This document shows, in pieces, positions 53,388-64,000 of a stretch of 64,000 bases of DNA. Position 1 is the stretch's first letter, and each line of letters starts with the position of its first letter. The stretch is from NCBI GenBank assembly GCA_036362985.1, contig JAYGXS010000007.1:17504123-17568122 (forward strand). The letters are read 5' to 3'. The position numbers and the translations under genes were made by a program. This stretch comes from Ligula intestinalis (Eukaryota > Platyhelminthes > Cestoda > Diphyllobothriidea > Diphyllobothriidae). The notes under the pieces were generated by a model. It was not told where the DNA came from, ran no database searches, and saw nothing but the letters and a program-made list of their open reading frames with translations.

Positions 53388-54485
53388 TTAGAGGTTTGAA
53401 GCTATTGTTACACCAAGATATCGGAAGTAGGATACCTTGCTGGGCAGAAAGTCAATGGTTTCAGGAATGCAGGAGGTTCGCAGCCTAAAGATACACAGGA
53501 CTGACTTCCGCTCAGTAAGTAAAAGACCATTTGCCAATGCAAGCGAACATCCATGTCCCAGGAAGCAATTGAGAAGAAGAAGACTCGATCGCTGGGACAA
53601 TATGTTTATTCGCCTATCGTCTATTCACGATCGAGTCTTCTTCTTATTCTTCTTCTTCTTCTTCTTCTTCTTCTTCTTCTTCTTCTGAAAAGGCAATTTT
53701 CTGACGACCATGATGTGACATGGTAAAGTCCATTTTTCAGTGTTTGGAGATGGGTTTGGCTTTTGAGAGGATGGCCGACAACCATGTCGTCAGCATATTT
53801 GACAAACAAACATGCGTTTGGAGATCGTAGGTCATCAGAATGGAGGGAAAAACGATGAGGGGATAATATAGACCCCTGCAGAACTCCACAATTGTTGGTA
53901 AAGATCGTGGATTTTCGCTTCCCGCTCTCAACGAATTGGGTGCGGCAAGTAAAATAGTCCCCAAGCCAAGGACAGCCCAGCCAAGAGAGCCGCATGCAGA
54001 GGTTTTATTTTGAAGAATATTTCGCGGGATCGTGTTCAAGGCTAAGCAGTAGTCGAGAAAGGTACATACATATAAACGTAATCCTTGTCTAAGTCTCTAA
54101 GAGCATAGTGGACTACCAGAGCAACAGCATCTAGTGTACAACGTCTAGCCTCATACGCAAACTGCAAGGGATCAGAAAACTTGGATGAAAACGGCTTAAT
54201 GATGTCCAAAGCTGTTCATTCTGTAAGTTTGAGGAGTGCAAAAGATCAGGCAATTGGGCGAAAGGATTTGGGACCCGTTGAAGTGGTTTTTTTCGGAATA
54301 GGAGTTATTTTCACCGAACGCCAGCCATCAGGAATCTTGGACCCCATGAAAGATAAAAAAATAAGATGTGTCAAGACAGGAGCTAATTGAAAAGAGCAAG
54401 ATTTAAGGAGAAATGGGGAGACACCATCTGGTCGGGCAGCTGTTGTACATTTAACCTTGTTTAGGCGTTTCATGACTGTAGCCAC
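53388..54485 (-). pseudogene. C2 reverse transcriptase and thumb
   Basis: ARPDGVSPFLLKSCSFQLAP and SVKITPIPKKTTSTGPKSF form the fingers (54485-54246). GVLQGSILSPHRFSLHSDD and CLFVKYADDMVVGHPLKSQ follow (53995-53740), with motif C YADD at 53786-53797. The thumb GLLLTERKSVLCIFRLR and PSKVSYFRYLGVTIA is at 53560-53390. Motif A is degraded near 54040-54180. Frame breaks and the Penelope insertion inactivate it. Confidence 0.75.
53570..53690. mobile_element. Penelope tail fragment inserted in LINE C2
   Basis: GAAGAAGAAGACTCGATCGC then GGGACAATATGTTTATTCGCC matches the outer end of the left arm at 6775-6815. It is followed by a short inverted end CGATCGAGTC and a (TTC)n run (53636-53686). So two Penelope 3' tails face outward, as at 6.7-7.8 kb, but with nearly all internal sequence gone. 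Confidence 0.65.
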
Positions 54486-54647
54486 GTAAGCTGAAGAGAA
54501 ATCACGTAGTTGTAAATAAATATCATTTGTCGGGAGATAGCAGTCGGTGGCAGTGTGGATGAAGTTTGAGATTAAGCTGTCTAGGTCAGTATCAACATGG
54601 GCCAGTGCATTGTGTTGACCAGTGAGACGTTTGAGAATCTTCCATAT

Positions 54648-55685
54648 TTAGGAGGAAGTGAGAGGAGCGGAATAAGTAAAAAGCTGACTAACAGAAAGGT
54701 CATTCAGCCTGGAACTCTCACGCTTTATTTGGACGTTCAGTTCCTTTAGTCTAGCTCGCAGACCTAGTTGATAGAAAAATTCCTTTTTATGCCTCAAAGT
54801 TTTTTTGGTGGGGAGAAGATATTCTGTCGGGTCTAACCGTGACAGTGTCAAGAGGACAGCAGGCATTAAGCATGTTGTTTTAAAAAAGAAGTGAGGTGAC
54901 TACAGCATGACTCGACATCCGAGTACTCTAGAAGGGTAGAACTATTGCCAGATATGACGGTCTGGGGCAAAGAAATATTATGCAGGGAGGTGTCTCAAAC
55001 CCTTAGTTTCCTCTCAAGAATTACTAATAGCTTTTTGCTAGAGCTACCATAGATGGTTCGCAAGCCCAATAGCACAGAATGATCTGAGCCTGCCAACGGT
55101 GCTCTATTTTTGATGACAAAAAGTTTGAGATGGTTGGCCAATTTGTGATCCAGAGAGGCGTTGGTACGAGTGTTGAAGGAAACTTAGTCGTAAAAACCTA
55201 ACAGTGTAAGGGGACGAAGATATACACAGCTGAAATCACCGCTAAAATTATATCATGCTCGCAAGACAGGGCAGCAAGTTTTGGGAAAAGAACATCAAAA
55301 AGGTGCATAAATCACGTTGACATGTATAAATAGGAATGTAAATACTGATAAAAATGATGCCTTTAGAATTTCTTAAATATCTAGGCTTGCATACTACAGC
55401 AATGGCGTCTATTAAGTCAGCTGAATAAGAGAATAAGGACTTATAGTTTATGCACCATTGCTGGTTTACAAAGGCAGCCATTCCACCAACTCTGCCGCTG
55501 GGTAAGGATTTTCTGTCCGAACTATAGGCGTGAAAATATTGTGGGATGATAAGTTCCGACACAATGTTGCTGTTTAGCCAAGTTTCTTGCAGACAGATGA
55601 CTGCAGAGTTCTTATGTTCTCCTTTCAACATGAGTACCGATAATTCGACACAATTGTTAATCAGGGATCTGCAATTTGTCGACAT
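54648..55685 (-). pseudogene. C2 APE endonuclease and linker
   Basis: STNCRSLINNCVELSVLM, VICLQETWLNSNIVSEL, SGRVGGMAAFVNQQWCI and IFISIYIPIYTCQRDL (55685-55248) form the first APE half. GSDHSVLL-type codons near 55085-55110 lie in another frame and keep SDH. The GDFN block is degraded. The linker KKEFFYQLGLRARLKELNVQI is at 54866-54648. Confidence 0.7.
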
Positions 55686-55800
55686 GAAACCTGAAACTGG
55701 TTATTCCTGTAGAGGCTTACGATTGTTTCCTACTTGCCAACCTGATCTGTGTGTTCTTTTCCGTGTGGTGCGGAGAATTGTCGAAGGCATTGAATTGCAA

Positions 55801-56066
55801 ATGAGACAGATTGGCCTCATTTGACAAATCTTGGAATGTTTATGTGTTGTTGATAAAATAACTTGTTTTCATGCATTTAAAAAGCAGCAGTGTACTAAAT
55901 ATATGACCTCATGATCACAAATGCAAACAAACAAAGCAGAGGATTATATAGGATGGCATAGGATAGCAAATTCCCGCGTGAATAAAGAGCAAAAAAATGG
56001 GTGGCTCAAATTCGAAAGCCGCGCCAAATGTCTAACTTCAACAACAGCACATTCGAAAACTTAAAG
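55801..56066. other. spacer
   Basis: AT-rich. Contains GGATGGCATAGGATAGC and AATAAAGAGC. Nothing recognised. Confidence 0.35.
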
Positions 56067-56762
56067 TTAACACCAAAGATCTGTAAGAGCCAGTCGCAAG
56101 CTGTCACTACTGACACAAAGCTCAGAAAATGAGAATCGAGTTTGCATGTAACTGTTGCAAAATTTTCGGAAAGTCCACCTCGTTAGGGGTTCATTCCCTG
56201 CTCCAATGAGCCTCTGTGAACAAGTATTCCATCGAAGGCTCATATAGGCCAGCTTCCTCTGCAGTTTGAAAAGATAACCCCGCAGATGCCCCATCCGAGC
56301 CGATTCGAAGAAAAAATCAAATTCTGGGGCACACTCACAACTACTGAAAATATGGCAGGTTGAATTAGTTAACCGCGTAATTGCATGAAATTGAGGGGAA
56401 ACAAATCTAGTTAAGCCAGTCTGTCTTCGTAAAGCCAAAAACCAAAATTATTGACCAACTACGCAGCCTTCGCTTGCACTCGTTTCAGGTGCATATGATC
56501 CTCTTTAAATCATGGACGCCACATCTGTATGCCATACTCCGAGGGGGACCGAACAAATGCTTCGTAGAACCTTTGGAACAATCCCTTTATCGATCTGCGC
56601 AAGTCCTATTCTTAGGGAAAATAACACCTGCCTCAACTGTTTGGTTGCGTTAAGGCACCGTAGAGATGATTTAATTGAGGAGGCTATTATAACAAGGAGG
56701 TCCTTCTGTTCATTAAACATTTGTCCGGCACGACGCAGTTTGCAGGCCCCTTTGCCCACCAT
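56067..56762 (-). pseudogene. B4 thumb and C-terminal fragment
   Basis: NEQKDLLVIIASSIKSSLRC, NATKQLRQVLFSLRIGLAQI and, in another frame, CAPEFDFFFESARMGHLRGY and FKLQRKLAYMSLRWNTCSQR match the end of B2 (FDDFFELARTDHLRSH, FKLQRKPARIDVRQNAFSQR). Degraded but clear. Confidence 0.7.
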
Positions 56763-56769
56763 ACGATGG

Positions 56770-57160
56770 TCCCTTAAAAGTGCTTGAACGGAAGGAAAAA
56801 TATTTCGTCATTCAAAAGGCTGATGCTACTGATACGGTCTCCATCGACTGACGGAAGCTGGCCTACGTTGAATGCACGACACCATCACCTGGTCCGTCCG
56901 CTGCCACGGCACCTTAGCCCTGCACTCCACTTCCTGCCCCCAGCCCACCGCCACCCTCCCCACCCGAACCTACCCCCACCCCTCTCACCCCCCTACAACT
57001 CCTTCCCCACATTCCACTCGTTCTGGTAGACGTGTTCGTTTTCCTACCAACTTGCGAGACTTTGTTGTTTAACCTTTTTGTACATCCTTTTTCGGCAAGC
57101 GTTTGTAACCCACCAACGCTCTGGTGGGGGAGTTATGTGGGCTCTTGGCTCAAATTGTGC
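56770..57160 (+). mobile_element. Gypsy-type LTR retrotransposon 3' fragment, nested in B4
   Basis: Plus strand: VLERKEKYFVIQKADATDTV then an in-frame stop, KLAYVECTTPSPGPSAATAP, a Pro-rich tail, and SGRRVRFPTNLRDFVV followed by a stop at 57072. This is the usual C-terminal end of a Gypsy-group integrase/Pol protein. A purine-rich GGTGGGGGAG (57122-57131) fits a polypurine tract, with an LTR probably starting just after it. Only this end survives, with stops. Confidence 0.65.
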
Positions 57161-57700
57161 GTTGTTTAAACTTATGAATGACCAATTTTGTTTAAACTCA
57201 AATAAAACACACAAGCACACTTTCGGTTTTGACGCGTGCCAGCAACTGTATTGCTAAAAACTCTCCACAGGTCAATTCTCTTTTCAATTGCCGCTGTTAA
57301 TTTTTGCCCTTCAACGACACATCTTTGGTGATCATTCGCGGGCTCAGTAGAATCCAGCAACAATTCGCAAACGAGATTTTCCTCAATTTTTACAGGCGTG
57401 GCCCAACGAACTTGGATCCCGATCTTCACAGAGTCATCCTTTGGCAAGTTGACTGCTTGACTACTGCCGGCTAGGACCGTGAAGGATCTAAGTGAGTTGT
57501 ATTATTTCATATTTTCATCATCATCCTCATATTCCGGTTTTGACCATTTTTCCATTAGAATAGTCTAGTAAATCACATACTAGCAGTCAGCTTACCTTTG
57601 AAAGTTTTCCAATGTGTATTTGCCAAGACGTTTTGTATATTCGTAGTGATCTAGCCTCTACACATTTTAAATGCGCTGCCCATCAAAAAGGAAGAAACCA
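57161..57700. other. probable LTR remainder and unassigned sequence
   Basis: AATAAAACACACAAGC near 57200 could be a poly-A signal region of the LTR. A minus open frame at 57447-57172 (PKDDSVKIGIQVRWATPV) is not recognised. The right border with B4 is near 57700. Confidence 0.35.
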
Positions 57701-57705
57701 TCCTC

Positions 57706-58074
57706 CTAACTGATCTTTCTGGCACAGATCATAAGAACTTCATGATAACTAAATTTGAAATAAAGGAGCCAACATGCAGACCAACTGCTAAGTCGGTTGG
57801 GACTTTCTTGAAGTGCTTGGATATCGGCAACAGATTTGGTGGCTCTCCAGAGTCTTAATTTGGAAGCAAACATGATGGTGCTGAAACCAACGTTGTCGAC
57901 AAAGTCGATAATATAGAAGATCAAGGGCAATGACCCTAGCACGGAGCTTTTGGGACGTAAATGTGACCAGGGGTAGGGTTTGACTCCAAGGCACAGATGA
58001 ACAGTTTCCGATTGCCCTGTGAGAAAATATGTGACCCATGTCAGCAAATTTTCTCCTATTTCAATTGCTGTCAT
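57706..58074 (-). pseudogene. B4 reverse transcriptase fragment
   Basis: LLTWVTYFLTGQSETVHL, PKSSVLGSLPLIFYIIDFVD and IMFASKLRLWRATKSVAD correspond to LLAWITDFLTGRSQTV, PQGSVLGPLLFLIYIND and IMFANDVKLW of B2. Motif C is FASK, so the active site is lost. RLSSWSACWLLYFKFS matches the following block. Confidence 0.75.
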
Positions 58075-59150
58075 ACGCCCCCTGGAAGTCAGTGTAAATA
58101 ATGTTTACCTTACCACATTCATCCAGTGCATGAATCTACCGCTCGATCGAGAGCAATAGGCAGAAAAGTCAAGAGTGGTTCTGTGTGAAGCCATGTTGAA
58201 GCCATGAGAATAAGCTTTTTTCCTCCAGGAAATACACTGTCACCTTATTAATTGTAGTTTCTATCACTCGAGAGAAAATGAAAGTTAAACTGGCGGACCG
58301 ACACTAGATGACGTGCATCAGAGCACCAACGTTGTATATCGGGCATATATACGTCGTGTTCCATTCGTATGGCAGTCTCCCTAATTCACATAACGAACGG
58401 AACATATGCACTAGGGCTTTTGAAAGCTAGCTTGCGAAGTCCTTCAAGAGTTGGCCGGTATTTTGACTGGATCGGATAACTTAGCTTCCAATATCGATGT
58501 CCAGAGTAGTAAAGTTTCCATTTTTGGACTAATATAAACAAAAATACTCTTAATGTGTTGAAACTGATGCTCAGATTTCATAGTGAATTTCGAGGCTAAT
58601 AAACAGCCACAGTACATGGCCTTCTCGTCATTTACAGCGACTTCTGGGTCATTATCATTGTTAAGTACTGCAACTGGGTCAATGTTCTTTAGTTAATACA
58701 ACGGAATAAATTGGGCAGCTCATCTTCAACCTGTCAGATTATTCCCAAATCCCAGTTCTTCCTTGTCTGAGGGATCAATTTTTAACCGAATTTCGTTGGC
58801 AAACGAATTCATTGAAGTATACAAGTGACCCAGGGTTCCCGAATAACTTACATGCCTTATTTACCTTCTTGAACTCTCTGTTATGGTCTCCTGTAAACCA
58901 GAGAGGACAACTGATTGGCTTTTGTACCTGTCGTCCTGTGGATACCCCTTGAGCAAACAGTCCCAATAGCCGGTGAATTCTTCATCGAATGAAAACGAGG
59001 CTTTTATATATTTCGCAGGCCTCCCGTTCTCTTTGCACGCTGATAATTGCGTGAAAAATCCCACAGTAGCGTCGTATAGTCACTTTTACCGACCAGCATT
59101 CTGATTTTTTGCCTCCATATTTAACAAGACGGATTCATATTCAAGAGTTG

Positions 59151-62100
59151 GAGTGTGTGCTGGTTCAACTGCCAAAATTTCTGACCTCGAAAATGTGACA
59201 AACTTGCCATCATCTTACAATGTATATGAAATATTCTGATTGCCCTAAAAGAGACGTTTTAATCAGCCGTTTGACGAGCGCGTTATTTGGACAGGTCAAT
59301 TTGTTTTTCGTCTGTGCGATGACATAGTTTGATTTATTTTGTGTCGAATGGTCTTTAAACGGCTCAGTTGCCGAACAATGACCTGCGTTCCAGTAGCAAA
59401 CAAAAATAAACGGTCACAGTTCGAAGTTCTGGTCCACTTACACAGCTTAATGGCTGTGCCTTACGTCAATGCTGTAATATTTACAAAGATTCGGCTTTTG
59501 AAGGCAAGAAGTTCGAGGCAGTACAGTCCAAGGTAAACTCTATTGACTCTACTTATGTTTTTAGGGTTGCTGTGGTTAATCATGCAGTTCCATGGAATAG
59601 TGTTCACACCTTTCGGTGCAGCATAAGAACTGATCCTGTGACAAATATCCTGGAGAACTGCAAAGTAAAATTCTCAGTGCGAATGGTTGGTCCCAAAAAC
59701 CTTGCTTTAACAAAGCATTTTTTCAATAAATGCTCTAGTTCTTATTGAAGCCATAAAGTTTAATCTAGTTCCTTAATTTAATGCTCTGATTGCAAAATTC
59801 GACGCACAAACTTAGACACTTTGCGCCTAACAATGCATCAGTTTACGTCAAAGGCTTCGCTAGAGAAGCCTGCAGTTTATCGATTTTTATTTGCCGGGAT
59901 TGTCTTCCCTCCACATAACTGTCTCACGGATAGAATAAAAGAAGGTAAGGCGAGTCGTACGCGGCCCATACCTGGGCTAACGAACTCTGGGAACCATTTG
60001 AGATTGTGAGCGATGCTGTGGCTGTTTAGTCGGAATCATCTAGACTACATAGCGCATTGATGGGTGAACTGTTAAGAGGTGCATCCGCCAAGGAACGCTA
60101 GGTTTTGGCTGCTGATGGGCACAGTGTGCATAGATTTTGTTATCTGGGTAAATGTATTAAATGATCCGGCAAATCCATTGAATCCGTTGTTGACAAATTT
60201 ATATGACAGGTGAATACTGCATATTAGATTCAGTTTCATCAAACAAAAAATTTGTAGAACTGGTAGGAATAGTAACTGAAGTAGAGATTACTAACAGAAA
60301 ACACGAAATATTCTTTATCATTCGTCAGTGATAAATAACCTCTCATACTTTGTTTCATCGGTCGACCTTTATTTTATAAAGTCTCATAAACTTCGCGGTT
60401 TACTGTGTAGTCAATTTTTGACGTTTCTCGGACCTATATGGCTCTGTTTATTTTAATGTCCAACTACCTTGAAATTATCTGTTTTATTGCCAACTAAGCT
60501 TCTGTAAGCCAGCCCGTTTATCTTCGTTATAATTAAACTGTTATTTAGCGGGCCTATAAGTCTTCACCAAACAACCCGCAACATTTTGTTTCTGAGTTTT
60601 TGCATAAATATTCAGTTAAACCTCAAGTAAGCGCTCTCTGTCCCTCTACGTCCAGGAGGCAAAAGGCGGGAAGTCATTTCACAAAATCGGCTATGTCACG
60701 GTTAACCTTTCCTGCTTCGCTGCTAGTGGAAATGTTCGCTGTCGTCGCCGTTATATCCTCGAGGGCTACGAGGAGAAGCGAAAACGCCAAGATAATTCCC
60801 TTCTCATGGTCTCCTTCACGTGCAGACAGGTTTTTGGAAATACTTGTTTTCGTGTGTAAGTAATATAAATTACTGCAGTTCTTTCAATTCGATTTTGATT
60901 GTAACCATTTTGAAATTTTTCCAGTTTGGAAACGCTTCATAGTTATTAACTTTTATTCATTTTGCCCCTTCATATCTCTACTGCTATTATCAATATATCT
61001 TACAAATCGAGTAAAATTTTCCTTATTAGTAGCACGAAATGTTTTCATTTTGCCGATTTTCGCGCCACTTTCACTGTCTAGGTCTACAATGGGGCTAGGT
61101 TCTACCAATAGCGTTTATTGGCAACCCCATATCTATTGCTGGCGTCATAAGTGGTTGCCCTTCAAGCGATGTCCTCTTGAATTCGTCAGCACATGCCTGC
61201 GATATCGACGTCGGCGAGTGAGGAGGGCACAAATGGGAGGTTTTGTTTCCAACATCAAAGTCTTTTCTGAAAGCGCTATCAGTGCTTCAAGGCACCGAAT
61301 ATAATCGGTATAAAATACTTTTTATAGCAGCCTCATTTACCGGTACGTTGTTCTGCTGACCGATCACAAGCAGAGGCGGACAGAAGCCGCCTGCACCTAG
61401 TTGATCTTGTTAGGAGGGATCCAACGGCTAGCATGGAAGTAATAAGTGGCCGCATCCACAATAGACTATCGACCGGCCTATGCGCGAGCTAACGCATCAT
61501 GCTAGAAAATCAATCAGTAATTCAGGATTCAAACTACAATCACTCACTGAGCTAGAGCCAATGGGACCGGCTTTTATTTCAGAAGAGAATTTAATTGGCT
61601 CAAGGGACATCGGTTACTCGCGTTTGTTTCCCTAAATTTGTTGTATCTCTAATACTCAAAGACTTTCGCTTTCTGCACACTTCCTCTCATGTTCTCTCTT
61701 TGAGGGCTCACATGAGGCGTAGTTAGATGGTAAATACTTTGTCCTGGGCGTCCGTTACAACTATTTGGCAAGGTGATATCTCGGCCTGGGCCTCCGTTAC
61801 AACAGATCTCATAGTCAACTTTATTTTCACCTCGTTTGCTTAGTAGAAACGTCAATCCAGAGTAGCAGACGATATCCACGAATTCAGGAGTTAGTCACTA
61901 GGGGACGCATGTATCCGACTATGTGGCCTGAGGCGATAACTTTCTTTGTGCAGAACCCTTTTTAAACCAACCTCGAATGCCTTTCCGCCTGTCTGGGAGG
62001 CAGCATTTCTCATGCATACGGAGGAGTTCATCAACAAAAACTGGACATAAGCGTTGTCCTCATCCCTAATGCACGGGTCACAAGCGGCTGTTATACTACA

Positions 62101-62545
62101 GTGGTATGCCAACAGTGACTGAAAATACTACTGTCTGACGAAGTGAATGGTCTTACTGAGAGCATAGTACTCTGGTCGAATGGGATACCAAATAAATCAC
62201 TGCCGTCGACATCCACATGGACTTACCTTCCCGTCGGTCAAAGTAAGCTATGATCTATCTTTGTAGTTTTAGTCGCATGCTATCATGAAGCGCTGTTTTT
62301 TCAGAGAGCTGGAGTTATATTTAGAGGTCGAATCCTTAGAACGGACGAACATGGGCTACTAGTGATAGTATCCGACGAAGTGAAAGGGAAAGCTCAGTAC
62401 GCCACCGCCTCGATGAAGAATCGCGCGGATGCATTTTCTCCCCGTTTCCTATTAAGAACGGAACATTTTTGGGACAGAAACTGCGAATACTACTGCAGCA
62501 ACGTAAGGGAGGCTGCTTCTAAAATATTTCTTTTATAGGTGTTGT
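59151..62545. other. 3.4-kb region without recognised genes or repeats
   Basis: Mixed, mainly AT-rich. Open frames such as 60600-60863 plus and 61879-61649 minus have no family resemblance and no start context I trust. A short direct repeat CTCCGTTACAAC/GTCCGTTACAAC occurs at about 61760 and 61793. This is the best candidate for single-copy host DNA in the window. Confidence 0.4.
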
Positions 62546-64000
62546 TTAGTTGGTAGCCCATGTTGGATCAGGGGTTCCCGCCGGAGTCCAAACTGGGTGC
62601 AGTTGGGAGACGGAAAAAAGCCGCGACCTCGGCCGGCTTGAGCCAAAGGTCCTCGGGGGTGAGTTGGGTGCATGGCCGGGAACTGCAGGCGAAGAGATGA
62701 CGGCAGTCATGCGGCGAGAATCCGCTGTTGGGACAGCAGTTGGGTATAGACGGGTCCAGCCGGTGTTGGTACTGGCGAAATAGCAGACAGTAGCCACTGC
62801 GAAGCTGCGCCAGGGTACAAAGAGTCACCCGTGGGAGATGACGTTCCGAGGTAGCAATCGGAGGTGGATAGCCACCCAGGAGGACCGGGGAATGGTAGCT
62901 GGATATTGCATCCACAACTGCTCTCTGGCGAAGGCACTGGTAGCCTATCCTGATGGTGGAGCCAGCAACGGGTAGATCTGAGCGAGACAAGGCGACAGCT
63001 GCCTTGTGGAGACCTCGGATAGGCGTCCGAACGTTACGGCTAGGCTCGGGAGCGTTGCAGCGTGGTTCGGATGACCAGGTTGTAAAAAGGTGCACCAGAA
63101 CTGCTGGCCGCGGAGTTTTTTGTGTGCGACGACCGGCACGACAGAAGCCTCCGCATGAAGGTGATCGATGGGCGACATTTTATAGCAGCCTGTGATCGTG
63201 CGGAGGGCACCATTCTGTGCTGACTGAAGGCGGCGGAGGCTGGAGGAGCTGATTGTGGGAGACCAGACTTGTGCCGCAAAGGTTAGATGCGGCTTGGCCA
63301 TTGCATTGAATGTGGTCGTCAGCAACTCTTTCGCGCAGCCCCAGGAAGTGCCCGCGAGAGCCTTGAGGACCTTGGTGCACCGGCTCACTTTGCTTGCAAC
63401 CTCCCTCGCATGGTCCGCGAACGTGAAGAGCGGATCTAAACGAACGCCGAGGAGCTTGGGCTTTCGGACCAGCGGTAAAGCCTCACTGTTGACGATGATA
63501 CCTGGGTGGCGATTGAACTCCTTCGGATCCAGTGTGAAAACAGTGACGGACGACTTAGCAGCCGAGATCGACATCCCACGCTGAGTGACGTAGTCCACGA
63601 TGGTAGGCATGAATTCCGAGAGGACCTGTGCAGCCTGATCAATGTTATGGTGCTGGCAGAAGAAGGTGACATCATCCGCGTATGATACCATTTTGGCGGG
63701 TGCCGGAGGGAGTCGGAGTTCCCTCATGTAAATGTTGAACATCGTCGGGCTGAGCACAGAGCCTTGAGGAACACTGCAGGTCTGCTTACGGGGCTTGGAG
63801 ACAGTGCCGCGGAAAAGGACCTGATCGTGGCGGCCACGGACCAGGCCAGTCGGGACGTTCAGGGAGACCAAGTCCTGCAGGAGCTGATCGTGGCAGACGC
63901 AGTCAAAGGCTCGCGACAGGTCAATTAAGACGGCCACGGTCCGCGAAGCGGGCTTATGTTGCTTGAAGCCCTCGAGGATGGCGTCACTGAGCTCGAAAAG
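62546..64000 (-). mobile_element. LINE D (Jockey/R1-like), cut by window edge
   Basis: Minus strand, entering at 64000. RT, thumb and a Cys/His C-terminal segment, then a short 3' sequence to about 62525. It is the least damaged element relative to its length. Confidence 0.8.
62568..64000 (-). pseudogene. LINE D reverse transcriptase and C-terminal domain, one frameshift
   Basis: In frame from the edge: LFELSDAILEGFKQHKPASR, VAVLIDLSRAFDCVCHDQLL (motif A), SVPQGSVLSPTMFNIYMREL, MVSYADDVTFFC (motif C YADD at 63671-63682, intact), SISAAKSSVTVFTLDP, LLGVRLDPLFTFADHAREVA and LQSAQNGALRTITGCYKMSP to about 63000. A frameshift between about 62945 and 63095 moves the rest into another frame: RVTLCTLAQLRSGYCLLFRQ, RLDPSIPNCCPNSGF, HLFACSSRPCTQLTPEDLW and AAFFRLPTAPSLDSGGNP then a stop at 62568. 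The C-terminal CPN--HLF-C pattern is the usual Cys/His element of this group, with one Cys changed to Ser. Confidence 0.85.

Larger units (their letters stand above)
52466..55800 (-). mobile_element. LINE C copy 2 (C2), split by a tandem array
   Basis: Minus strand. APE (55685-55060), linker, RT (54500-53740) and thumb (53690-53370) are followed, after the 0.7-kb insertion 52645-53360, by the 3' part (52466-52640) that matches C1 around 50765-50880. The 3' end sits at an ATT-like triplet run (52466-52480). A Penelope tail fragment is inserted at about 53570-53690. Confidence 0.75.
56067..59150 (-). mobile_element. CR1-like LINE, copy B4, old
   Basis: Minus strand. Fragments line up in order with B2: linker (59064-58775), RT around motif C (58074-57706), thumb (56762-56505) and C-terminal part (56438-56067). 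It is the most decayed B copy. A Gypsy-type fragment interrupts it between 57706 and 56762. Confidence 0.7.

Noticed and set aside
57172..57447. Gypsy gag fragment on the minus strand
   Set aside because: Orientation is opposite to the Gypsy integrase end and no gag or zinc-knuckle motif is visible.
60600..60863. Possible host gene exon (87 codons)
   Set aside because: No recognisable domain, splice context or codon signal. It cannot be told from a chance frame.
1..64000. CRISPR arrays, operons or prokaryotic signals
   Set aside because: None present. All coding traces are eukaryotic transposon proteins, and the repeats are dispersed or microsatellite types.

Overview
The window is eukaryotic repeat-rich DNA. 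I recognise no host gene in it. Best guess for the organism is a flatworm, probably a diphyllobothriidean tapeworm (Schistocephalus/Spirometra/Dibothriocephalus type). The grounds are the mix of elements: an APE-RT LINE ending in C2H2 zinc fingers, CR1-like LINEs, Penelope-like elements with GIY-YIG domains and hammerhead-like motifs, and very short introns. This is inference from family knowledge, not a database result.

Element families. Family A is an RTE/BovB-like LINE: APE endonuclease, linker, RT, thumb, then C2H2 fingers. It has five broken copies (A1 109-4160 minus, A2 16190-18770 minus, A3 26036-30190 plus, A4 33190-34212 minus, A5 35441-37020 minus). Non-coding modules called here B (about 1.1-1.8 kb) and R (about 0.7 kb) lie upstream of A in the order B-R-A. 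B also lies downstream of the A 3' UTR in two copies, an LTR-like or head-to-tail layout. Family B-LINE is CR1-like with an RRM-like N-terminal region, APE and RT: B1 9571-13060 plus, B2 19846-23820 plus, B3 41890-44990 minus, B4 56067-59150 minus. Family C is another APE-RT LINE: C1 50100-51600 minus, C2 52466-55800 minus. Family D, a Jockey/R1-like LINE, is cut by the right edge (62546-64000 minus). Penelope-like elements lie at 6727-7830 (palindromic) and 38900-39990.

Layout. 1-14.3 kb: A1, R, repeat T1, palindromic Penelope end, B1, and T2, a near-identical direct copy of T1. 14.3-19.8 kb: module B, A2 and a spacer with two tRNA-like sequences. 19.8-30.2 kb: B2, then the most complete B-R-A unit (A3). 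30.2-38.7 kb: R, B, A4, R, B, A5, R in minus orientation plus short dispersed repeats. 38.7-45.2 kb: second Penelope-like element, a 1.1-kb foldback repeat, B3 and a tRNA-like SINE. 46-49 kb: a DNA transposon with a broken tnp2/DUF4218-like transposase and a small spliced-looking second gene with 39-nt and 32-nt introns. 50-56 kb: two C LINEs, C2 being split by a roughly 320-bp tandem array that carries a hammerhead-ribozyme-like motif on the minus strand (retrozyme-like). 56-59 kb: B4 with a nested Gypsy-type fragment. 59.2-62.5 kb: nothing recognised. 62.5-64 kb: element D.

Nearly every RT copy is dead: stops, frameshifts, deletions, or substitutions in the catalytic YADD-type box. The most rewarding parts for follow-up are the hammerhead-like motifs (6.8, 7.8, 52.9 and 53.2 kb), the spliced accessory gene at 48 kb, and the B-R-A-B arrangement.
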